From contig NC_064756.1 in assembly GCF_011397635.1 (NCBI RefSeq), forward strand, positions 20,328,907-20,392,906: DNA of 64,000 nt, written 5' to 3'. The notes beneath the pieces are model-generated. The model was not told the origin of the DNA. It saw nothing but the letters and a program-made list of their open reading frames with translations, and did not search any database. Of this stretch, positions 18,301 through 30,031 are shown piece after piece. The DNA is from Epinephelus fuscoguttatus. Taxonomy: Eukaryota; Chordata; Actinopteri; Perciformes; Serranidae. Each line of letters opens with the position of its first letter. Position 1 is the first letter of the stretch. The translations under genes and the position numbers were made by a program.

Positions 18301-21300
18301 CCTGCCTACTGTTGCTGCTTCCTCTGCAAGCTGCTTTGCAACCCGCCTCCACCCCAGCTCCTCCTTTTCATGTTGTGTCTGACTTATCAATGTCATTTCT
18401 GTTTGTCGTTGATGCTGGCTGTGTTCTGTTCCCCGGGGGGGTCTTTGCTGCTGCTCTCCCTGCATTAGGCTTTCCATGTAGGCGCATGGAAGGGCAGAGA
18501 GGTTTGCTTTCTGTGCCTCAGGTTTTCCACATAGGTGTGTGGAGGAGGCTTTCTGTGTAGGCCCAAGGAAATGCAGAGAGGCCCCAGAACAGAGCCATAT
18601 CGCCGAATATAATACTGCAAATGGAAATAAAGGGTTTTTGACTAAAGTGTTCCTGACAGAAGCAGCTTTTTAAGGCTTTGAGCTAGAGCTCTGATAGGGC
18701 CTGAAAAATCAAGCCCGACCCTACGTGAACCCGCACAAATTTGAATTCCTACTGTCAAAAATATATTATATTTTATATATTATAATGTATTTTTTTTTAA
18801 CATTAAAGCATTTATTACAACTTGGCGCATCTTGTGCACATGGCTGCCCATGGCGATGCAGGGCGCAGATGATGATCTTCACTCTTTGCTGCATGTTTCG
18901 CACATCTCTCCCACTGCAGGGGAGGCAGACAAGACGACTGCCAACCAAGTCACCTTGCGGCCCCCCCTTCTCTTGTCTGTCCTCCCTCTTTCGCACACGC
19001 TCTGTCTCTCTCTCCTCCAGTTTTCCTCTATATTGTTCCACGTTTGGTCACTTTCCCACCGTAAGTCGCATTCCCCCCTCCTTCTCTGTCTTTCCTTCCT
19101 GATTCAGTCCAAACTCTCCTGCTATTTACACACCAGAACTGCCACTTTCATAAAATCAAAGTCCCACTGATAAATTGGTGAGAACCTTACTCGATTTAAT
19201 TACAGCCCTGTTGAGCGCTACTTTTAGCACCACAAGCAGAGTGCCATGTAGATCCATTGACTTTGAGGCACCCTTAAAGGCCGATATCTCCAACACTCAA
19301 CTCACACCAAAACAATCAAGACAAATAGCACTATAGGTAAGAGGGAGAATATGTATTTGTGATTTTGAGGTGAACTATCCCTTTAAACAAATTGTTTGAG
19401 CAGTACATTGCACGATGATCAGACATCGACTCAGCTGCCAGTTTGTTCTCTTTGCCTGCTGCATGAACGGATGTCCAGGATTTGCGTCTCCCTTCGTGTG
19501 TGGTACGAAGCTCTGGTTAACCGTCTGCAGAAATTTGGCTCCTCTTCCCCTGTCAGTCTCTCACTCATTCCATCAGTGGAGGGATTAGTGTGGTTTTGTA
19601 TTTCCCAATGAATTCATCTACTGGGTTTTTAAGTATTTAAGCAGTGAGTTGGGGATAAGAGTAATCTTGGGGAGACACTCACTCAATCCTCAGGGGAGAT
19701 ACGTATCCCTTCATTTAGGGATCGTCAGTGGGGAGGACTGATAGCAGTGGGCAGAGAGTCGAGCCCAGACAGAGGCAGCAGGAGGAGAAATATGGGGGGT
19801 GTGATTGGAATTGAAGTAAGGAAGAGATAAAATAAAAAATAGTCTGGATTGTTTCAGTTTTTGGGGGAGAAGAAGGGGGGCTCAGATGAGCATTTGGAGG
19901 GGTTTGGGATTAGGAGGCATGAATGGGTATTAAAAATGCAACAGCCTGGGTGACATTTAATTTGGTAGTCATATTTTTTATGGGCTGCAAGACGATCATC
20001 TGTGGAGGGATTCTCACTTCCGCAATTAATGAAATGTTCAATTTTCACACCAGTTTTGTGTTCAGAGGTAAATTATTAAACGCGTTCTTGGCATTAGAAG
20101 AAAAATGAATGAATAAATATGACCTCTGATGCCACATTTTAATTGATAAATGCAAACCTGCGATGATCAGCATCACTGGAAAGCCCATCAGAGACTTTAT
20201 AATGCAGATACGTTTTACTTTGTGATGGAAGAGAGATAAGAGAGACATTATGTTTTGTACATATGTCTCTCACAATCTGCTGTGAAGAGGCCATTGTCAG
20301 CTGTGTGACGTCTGTGCCGTGCCTTTAATATCAGGGCACAACCATCACCATACCCAAAATTATTTATCTGAATACCAGTTAAATATGAATTATAATTTGG
20401 GTTGTGTTCTGGCCACAAAGTTTCTGGTAAGCAGCTCATAATCAGCTTTCTTGAGCTGAAGTGAACAGATCCCACTAAATAAGTCAGAGTGATTGGTTAA
20501 TTGGTTGTCAGCTGTTGAGTAAAGTTCATCCCAAAACCTGAGCAAAAGATATCTTTCTTTCGACTGTCCTTTTTCACTTAAATGAAAAAGACATTTCCAA
20601 TTAAATCTAGTCCACATTCATTACTCAAACACTGTCGGATTGTCCAGCGTGTTGAAGAATCACCTTCCATTGTTACATTGAAAAAGAGACATGGAGACTG
20701 TTAAATGTTTGTACTCTCTACCTTTTATTTTTTCTTTTTGTTTGAATACCTGAGGGTAGGGCTGTGCGACACGACGATATATATCGTGTGACGAAAGAAA
20801 AATGTCTATCGTTTAATATTTTGCTCTATCGTTTATGTCACTGTGACGCAAATTACACTTTTTACTGCAATACTTTTCGTCACTTTTTATTCCTTGGATT
20901 AAAATGTGCTATATCGGGATAGGTATCGTTATCGGGATATCGGGATATGAGATTTTGGTCATATCGCCCAGCCCTACCTGAGGGCAAATGCACCTTAACA
21001 CCTCTGAGATTAAACAGACACTGCCAATTTTCAACCAGCTCTGTATCACAACAGTGTGGGTAGTATGTGTAAAGTAGCAGTGGTAAACTTCCCTCCATTG
21101 TACCAGTGCCCAGATCTCCCTGCTCATCTAACTTTAGGGCTAGTGCTCGGACAACAGATTGCACTTCCTTATTTTCGTATGCCCGCCACCACAGCCACCA
21201 AGAGTGTATAAGTGGATCAAGAGAGAGACACCCGCCCCTCTCTCCCTCAAATTCAAATCAAATGGTAAAACAGGGCAGTGCTTATCAAATATGAACCAAG

Positions 21301-24300
21301 ATTCTGCCTATTTTGTGCCTAAATTTTAGTGCACTCTTCAGCTGCAATACAAGAGTTTGTGAACAGGAAGTGGTGGCTACACTGTCTGCTGTATTGTTGA
21401 AACTGAGGCTGAAAATACTTAGATCAAACGGTAAAACTAAGCAGTTCTGATCAAATATAAAACCAAGATTGTGTTACTACGTTTCTCAACTAAAATGTTT
21501 TTAGAAACATATTTCAGCTTAGCGTATAATTGTAATTCAAAATTGTTTGTTACGAACTAGCCATCGTAAATGGTAAATGGTTAATGGGCCTGCACTTGTA
21601 TAGCGCCTTTCTAGTCTCACACAACACTCAAAACGCTTTTTACACTACGGGTCACATTCACCCATTCACATACAGTACAGGCCAAAAGTTTGGACACACC
21701 TTCTTATTCAATGCGTTTTCTTTATTTTCATGACTATTTACATTGTAGATTCTCACTGAAGGCATCAAAACTATGAATGAACACATGTGGAGTTATGTAC
21801 TTAACAAAAAAAGGTGAAATAACTGAAAACATGTTTTATATTCTAGTTTCTTCAAAATAGCCACCCTTGCTCTGATTACTGCTTTGCACACTCTTGGCAT
21901 TCTCTCCATGAGCTTCAAGAGGTAGTCACCTGAAATGGTTTCCACTTCACAGGTGTGCCTTATCAGGGTTAATTAGTGGAATTTCTTGCTTATCAATGGG
22001 GTTGGGACCATCAGTTGTGTTGTGCAGAAGTCAGGTTAATACACAGCCGACAGCCCTATTGGACAACTGTTAAAATTCATATTATGGCAAGAACCAATCA
22101 GCTAACTAAAGAAAAACGAGTGGCCATCATTACTTTAAGAAATGAAGGTCAGTCAGTCCGGAAAATTGCAAAAACTTTAAATGTGTTCCCAAGTGGAGTC
22201 GCAAAAACCATCAAGCGCTACAACGAAACTGGCACACATGAGGACCGACCCAGGAAAGGAAGACCAAGAGTCACCTCTGCTTCTGAGGATAAGTTCATCC
22301 GAGTCACCAGCCTCAGAAATCGCAAGTTAACAGCAGCTCAGATCAGAGACCAGATGAATGCCACACAGAGTTCTAGCAGCAGACCCATCTCTAGAACAAC
22401 TGTTAAGAGGAGACTGCGCGAATCAGGCCTTCATGGTCAAACAGCTGCTAGGAAACCACTGCTAAGGAGAGGCAACAAGCAGAAGAGATTTGTTTGGGCC
22501 AAGAAACACAAGGAATGGACATTAGACCAGTGGAAATCTGTGCTTTGGTCTGATGAGTCCAAATTTGAGATCTTTGGTTCCAACCGCCGTGTCTTTGTGA
22601 GACGCAGAAAAGGTGAACGGATGGATTCCACATGCCTGGTTCCCACTGTGAAGCATGGAGGAGGAGGTGTGATGGTGTGGGGGTGTTTTGCTGGTGACAC
22701 TGTTGGGGATTTATTCAAAATTGAAGGCACACTGAACCAGCATGGCTACCACAGCATCCTGCAGTGACATGCCATCCCATCCGGTTTGCGTTTAGTTGGA
22801 CGATCATTTATTTTTCAACAGGACAATGACCCCAAACACACCTCCAGGCTGTGTAAGGGCTATTTGACCAAGAAGGAGAGTGATGGAGTGCTGCGGCAGA
22901 TGACCTGGCCTCCACAGTCACCGGACCTGAACCCAATCAAGATGGTTTGGGGTGAGCTGGACCGCAGAGTGAAGGCAAAGGGGCCAACAAGTGCTAAACA
23001 CCTCTGGGAACTCCTTCAAGACTGTTGGAAAACCATTTCAGGTGACTACCTCTTGAAGCTCATGGAGAGAATGCCAAAAGTGTGCAAAGCAGTAATCAGA
23101 GCAAAGGGTGGCTATTTTGAAGAAACTAGAATATAAAACATGTTTTCATTTATTTCACCTTTTTTTGTTAAGTACATAACTCCACATGTGTTCATTCATA
23201 GTTTTGATGCCTTCAGTGAGAATCTACAATGTAAATAGTCATGAAAATAAAGAAAACGCATTGAATGAGAAGGTGTGTCCAAACTTTTGGCCTGTACTGT
23301 ACATTCATACACTGGTGCCCGAGGCTACCATACAAGGTGCCACATGCTGCTCCATTTTCAACACACTCACACACTGATATAATAGCCATCGGGAACACTT
23401 TGAGGTTCAGTATCTTGCTCAAGGATACTTTGACATGCGGACTGGAGGAATATAATATGACCACGCCCGATGTATACAGGCTATGTCCTTGCTGCAGCTG
23501 CTGCAGGTTCGTTTCCGGCATACGGCCCTTTGCTGCATGTAAACCATCCCTCTCTCCCCTTTCACGCTAACACTGTCCTACTAAATAAAGCCAAAAACAG
23601 CTCCCAAAAATAATATTTAAAATGGCCAAGCTCACATTACAGCTGTAGCTGTGGGGTCGTCCACTTATCAGAAGATCAGCATTTCGATCTCTGGCTCCTC
23701 CAGTCCACATGTCGAGTATCCTTGAGGAAGATTCTGAACTCCATGTTGCTCCTCATGGCTGTTCTATTGGTGTGTGTGAGTGTGTTAAAGCTGTGTATCA
23801 GGTGGCACCTTGTATGGTAGCCTTAGCCACCAGTGTGTGAATGAGTGAACGTGACTCATAGTGTCACATTAGTGGTCGGAAGACTTGAAAGGGGCTATGC
23901 AAGTGCAGTCCGTCTACCATCACCAGCAGGAGCATTTATTTGTCCAGTGCAACACAGTGCATTCTGGTAGTTGTAGGTTTTCTACCTCTTGTGCAAAGGC
24001 AAATGCCACGGGCTAGTTTTTTATTTTTTCTCAGTTTCAAATGTATTTGTGTATCTCCACTGAATAGATAGCCAAGTTTTGTGAAAAGACCATCTTTCCA
24101 GCAGTGAAATACTTTTTAAAGTTTTAATTAACTCACCCCAGCTCTCCTGTGCTTGTTTTGTGTCTTATGTTTTGTGTTAAATTTAGAATAAATGTTAAAA
24201 AAAAGGACAAAAAACATTTTGACAACCTGCAAACCCCAATAAATAAACATCTAGAAAATTATTTAAGACATAATTGCTGGTTGTTATTGGGAACCCATTT

Positions 24301-24556
24301 TGTACAGCATCAGCACATCTGCAGAAATGCTAAAAATATAACTAAATAAGCTCAAAGATATTCACTCAGTTTAGCTTTAAATACATGTTGAGTTTTTAAG
24401 AGATTATTTTTGCTCTCGTGAGGATTAAAAAAAAAAAAAAAGCACCTGACACAGGAAAAGAAGCTGTTGCAAATCAGCACAAAATTTTTCCCAGCACACT
24501 CAGAGTGGAGTAGAAGTACATTGAAGGTCACCTCTCTGTGGACAGAGATTGAAAGT

Positions 24557-24604
<48 letters not shown>

Positions 24605-27600
24605 TACATGCTGATCATGTAGCATGGAGGTGAGAGCGAGCTGTTTGTCTCAGCAGCAAACTCCCCTCCGGTCTAATGATCTAATGATGTCGTCCTCTCC
24701 ATCCATCTGCACCTGAACCCAAAGACTTTTCCTCGTCTCAGCATTTAAATCTCTTCTTCCTCTTCACCTGCAGAGTCTCACTGCACATCTTTATCTACTT
24801 CTTAAAGCCCATTCCACCTGATTCACCTGGAGTTGAATTCTGAATTTATTCCCACTTCCTAATCCCCCCCCCCCCTTTCCAGCTAGTCTCATCACAACTT
24901 TTTCACCCAGGTTTGTCCCACATTGTGTCCCGTCGGCCACATTAATGTCGTAAGCACGCAGCGGCGCACCTACGTGGCAGCACAGGCGTAAATTGCGAGC
25001 ACGCTCACGCTCCGTCTGGCATCAGCCATTGCTCCAGCGTGGCCGGATTTGCGTGCTCCCCTCATCTGTTCAGTAGGTGGGGTTGCCATGGAGACGTGGC
25101 ATTCGCAGTGCTGCTGATGGGAGTGATCGGTCTGCATTGCACACACACACACACACACACACACTCACGCACACACACACTCATCACAGGCTAAAAATAG
25201 AGGGCAGGCCTGAGCAGCCTCCCTCTCTGAATATTGATCCTTATCTAATGATGCCTCAGAGGAAAAATGAAAGAGGGCAGAATATCTGAGAGAGGCAGGC
25301 TTTCATTTTGGAAAAGACTGAGCGTTATGCTGATGTATCACTTCTCCCTCATTAGCCCGGTTCCTCCCTAAAGCTCAGGCCATTTTTAAAGTGCAAATTT
25401 CTTCACCGGTTCGTCTTTTGAAAACGTGTCGTACACCCTCAGAGCAGGGCCAGGTGTTCGTTTTCCTTCAGGAGGTCACACTCCTTCAGCTGCTGATTAA
25501 ACTGGACCATTAACCTAATATGTTCATTAGGTGAGGAGACACAGGGTAAGATTGATGTCAGGCTCTACAGGTAAATCACTTCTCATTTGTATCCGTCTCA
25601 CACCTGGAGGGTCATTTGTCTGTGTTATCACTCTTGGATGAAGATGCAGAGTTCAGTGGCCAGAGGCACCTCAGCAATGAGGCAGGTTCCTCTCGTTGTG
25701 CACTCAGTCTTTGTAAGTAGTTTTAGGGCCTTTTATGGCTTCATTACCCAGCTGACAGTAGCGACATTATACGGATGACATGCAACATACAGTAGATGCC
25801 CAGCCAGGGATATTGTGGCCCACAACCAGCGCCTAAAACGAGGCCCCTTACCTGTATTTTAAGCTTCAGTTGGTGTGGATCAAAGACTGTATTTAAAGAT
25901 GGATGCTCAAGCCAAAAATATCCCAACTACGGCTGCTGCCATCTTGCGCTGGTAATATCATTTTTAGGCCAGAGTCTGCGCAGAGCAGCATCATTGATCA
26001 CGAGCATGCCAGTTGGCACACACAGCTGTTAATCATGACATCAAACCCCCTTTTTATAGCATCAAATAACTAATTAAACCAAACTTACCAGAAAAGTGAG
26101 CACTTGGACATGCAGCATTGTGATAAGACCTGCCTAAAATGACTGAAACCATCTTTGGGGAAAAAAGTTTTTTGGTGTGTACTTAGTTCTTTTAGTTTGG
26201 CCCATGTCCCATTCACTGTCATGTCATTCATCCTTATTATACAGTCTGTGGTTCGATTAATGTATAAAAAGATACACTGCCAAAACACATGGAGTAGGAC
26301 ACAAGCACAACAAACCAACTTCTGTTCACTTACTGACTGATCGAGGAATATCCTGGCACTCATGCCTTGACCTGCAAATGTGTTTAAACCACATGAAACG
26401 TATTCTACCCCTCTGTATCTGTTAGTTTGTGGTGACTTTGTTAATAACAAATACATTTATGGATGTGCACCATGTAATTATTTATCATTTTAGCTTTAAA
26501 TTGTGCTTTAGAGTTGCATAGAGTGACTTTGATCCTGCAAAGAAGGTGCAATAGCAGAAGGCTCCCACAAAATTTACAGGGTTGCACGGCAAAAGAAAAA
26601 AATAAGAATCAGCCAAGTGCATATTCCCGGCAGATTGCTTCGTAGCATGAACGCTGCATTTCCTCTGTCTGCCTTGTGATCATCTAGACCAGGCCTATTC
26701 AGTAAGCAGCCTGCAGGCCACATCTGGCCCTGAAGCAACCTCTGAGTGGCCCGGCTAGGGATGTGTACCACGACTCTGTATGAAACAGGACCTTAGTAAT
26801 AATAAGCCCCGATGTTATCGTCTCTTCTATCGTTACATAAGTTTGGATTTCATGTTGCAACCTCTCCCCTTCTATGTTAGATATGTTTGATTTGTTTCCA
26901 GTGAGATATTATTGACTTTATATGGTGACTTTGCTGTGGTAAACATTTCAAATGTTGCTACTTTCACTTCATATTTGCCTGTCTTTAAAATTTGCCATTG
27001 CCAAAAGCTAAAAATGAGTTTTCAATAGGTTGCTTGCTCCTGAAAACATCTGGCAATTCGAAATTTTCTGGTTTTATAATCTGACCCAATTTAATTTGTA
27101 ATTGAGTAGCCCTGATCTAGACTGATGGGCGGTTGTGGCTCTTCACTAATTGGAAGATTGCCGGCTTGATTCCCAGCTTCTCCAGTCTGCATTTGGAAGT
27201 ATCCTTGGGCAACATACTGGGCTCCCAATGGCTGTGCCAGAGGTGTGTTAGTGCGTGTGATTGTTTGAAGTGAGTAGCAGGTGGCACCATGTGTGGTAGC
27301 TTGGCCACGAGTGTGTGAATGTGACTTTGAGTTGCTTTGAGAGGTCCGAGGACAAGAAAGGTGCTGTACAAGTGCAAGTCCAGAAAGATGAAATGGATGC
27401 TGTCATGAGAACAAAGTAAAATTCTTCCTCGTTATTATAAACTGCAGTGCAGTGTTTTGGCCTCTCGGAAATCTTCAAACTCTTGTATCTTGAGCTCAGA
27501 CTTGACTTCCTGGATAGTATTTCATGTCTCAGCGGTATCTGAAGCAGCACAGCGCTGTTCCCACTTATTAAATAGGCCTAGAAGAAAGGAAAAATTGAAA

Positions 27601-28097
27601 TGTGAATGCCCTTTTATTTGTTGTGAGGAACCACCAAAGGCGAGCTGAATATTTAAGGAGCAAAACATTTCAGCTCTTCATGTGTAATTGATTTGAGAAG
27701 GAAATAAAAACAAAATCAGAGGTTGACTGCTTTGTTTCTCAGAGTTATATCTCCATCTCTACCAGCAGTACTTTTTTTTTTTGCTCACACCAAACTGGTG
27801 AGGTGCCAGACGCTCACATCACTAGGATGTGTCTAATTACATCTGCCAAGGTGCGAAAGCGCTCAGCGAAGCTTTAATTATACCTATCTCGCCCACTCGT
27901 TCTGTCTGCTGCACTCGTGCCCACTTGTGTGACAGCTGAAATCATTAAACATGTCGAGAAGAAGACGGGAGAGCCGAACGAGTGGGACTGAGAATTGGGA
28001 GGAAGAAGTGGGAGGTCTTAGCAATGTTGGAAATGTGAATTTCATTGTCATTAGCAAGGGATTGTGAATTGATGGGCTGCTTATCTCCCTATTGTCC

Positions 28098-28144
<47 letters not shown>

Positions 28145-30000
28145 TGTGGAGTAATGGGTTTCAGTGCTTAGAGCTGCAGCAGGCTGGAGGAGCAGAGGGT
28201 TAATGAAGTGCAGTATTAAGAGCAGTTTGGTAAATTGCTGTCAGGTCGTCTCATTGGTAAAGCAGGAGGATCAGTAAGTCACTAAATTGAAATCATCCTT
28301 GAAGGGAAATTCTGGTTTCATACATTTGTTTTTATTTTTGTGGCTTTGGTCACAATTCGTGTCAGTGATAACAACCCTCAGCTTAACGTTAACCAGAGTT
28401 ATTTAGAGGAGAAAATGAAGGTGAACCAACAGAGTTATTGCCAGACTGTCTGTTCTAAACATCGATCTGCAGGGCTGGACATTTTTTTGAAACTTTTCTC
28501 ATAAATTGAGAAATTTGAATGTGAGATTGTTTCTGTTTTGTTTGTACAAACCCTTTATTTAACAAATGAAACCAAAATTGTTGGAAGTTAAATGCTGTCT
28601 TAAACACTAGCAACTGTACAAAAAATTACAACTAATTAAAATAGTCTAAAATTAGCAGAGTTTAAAAATCGATACAAGTTTTAGTAAACCTAAATTTTCC
28701 TTTGTGTTACTGTAGTATTTAAGGCCTAGACACACCAAATGGACAACAAAGAACCAGTAGCAGTGAAGGTGGACTGTTGCGTTGCCTCACGTTGCCTTCG
28801 TCTCAGCCAAAAAGTTGCACTTGAACACACCACTACTTCAGCCAATGGCCAGCTAGCACATATGTTCTGCATCTGCGTGAGAGGAAGTAACGCTCAGTAC
28901 CAGCAGGCGAGGGTAGTCTGTTTTTATCATTGAAAATAGGAAACGAGAAAACATCCATGATGGACTCAAGACGCTAATTAGCCAGTTAGCACATTAACAA
29001 CACAACAAGATGTTAAAAGAACAAAGCATATTTATTGTGCACTAGCTAAGAATAAAAAAGTAATTGCGAACTGTTTCTGCTAAAAATTCACTGGCTAAAA
29101 AAAATATTCTTACCTTCGATAACAAATTTGTTTCGATCTCATGCCCTCCTGACTTTAGCTGTTTGTTTACTTTCCTCACTTCCATTTCTCTTCTCGTTCA
29201 CTAAGCTGAATTGCCAAACTGCTAAATGAGTCATTTTACTCACCGACGGGGTCTGCCGTCTCTGTCTCTTATTTAATGGGCTTAATTGGCTGACAAAATG
29301 CCAGCAATGGTTGACTTGTGCCAGCAGTGGACACACTGCAAAAACTAGAGCAACAGATGATAGTTGGGCCATTGGCTTGGTGTGTCAGGGTCCTTAAAAG
29401 GCATGAAATAATTCAGTCACGTTTGTTTCTCCTCCAGTGTGAATTTCAAAGAGCCGGAGGCGGTGCGAGCGCTGACCTGCACCCTGCTGAAGGAGGACTT
29501 TGGCTTGACCATCGAGATCCCTCTGGAGCGTCTCATACCCACCGTACCGCTCCGCCTCAACTACATCCACTGGGTGGAGGACCTCATCGATGGCCAGAAG
29601 CAACCACGCAGGGGCATCGATATTGGTACCACCACTTCTGTTTTTGTCATTTGTTTCTCATCTTTTACAGCGTGTGTAATAGGTTTTACTTCGTGGTAAG
29701 GATGCTGACGTTACTTTTCATGTAACAGAGGAAAAAATGACGTATTTGTTCACATGTGTGTGCCCTATTTAGTCTGCGTTTGAGACCCGTGCTCTTATTT
29801 ATTCTGGATGTGGCTGCCAGCAGCTCAGAGCGGCACACGAAATGTCAGTTGGCGCTTCCAGCTGGTACGCAAGCCCAGTCATTCCCAGTGTTCCCAGCAC
29901 TTAACAGCCAAATCCCCATCCACATGTCACAGCGTGTTTGCTGTTCTGTCTCTCAGAGAAAAGTCTGTCTGTCTTTGCATGTGGTGATTGTGCCTGCAGA

Positions 30001-30031
<31 letters not shown>

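Larger units (their letters stand above)
11907..29437. other. mettl16 intron 1, 17.5 kb, TE-rich
   Basis: No host gene recognised on either strand. It holds L1 scraps, SINEs of four types, a Tc1 element, hAT MITEs, a TTAA element and several GT microsatellites, each listed separately. Stretches without a confident call are 11907-12836, 13905-14515, 14672-15268, 17060-20756 (AT-rich parts; a TATATT run near 18760; a GTGAACTATCCCTTTAA repeat tail near 19368), 24000-26689 and 27390-28722. Confidence 0.7.

Noticed and set aside
18725..19102. 125-residue plus-strand ORF around a cysteine-rich stretch
   Set aside because: Overlaps ORFs in other frames, crosses a TATATT-rich repeat-like segment and has no recognisable domain.
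21976..22083. Extended transposase start at 21976
   Set aside because: The native Tc1 start is the MARTNQ methionine at 22084; the upstream part is untranslated transposon sequence that happens to lack stops.
26085..26456. 123-residue minus-strand ORF as a gene
   Set aside because: No family resemblance, no splice context, inside mettl16 intron 1; length is compatible with chance.
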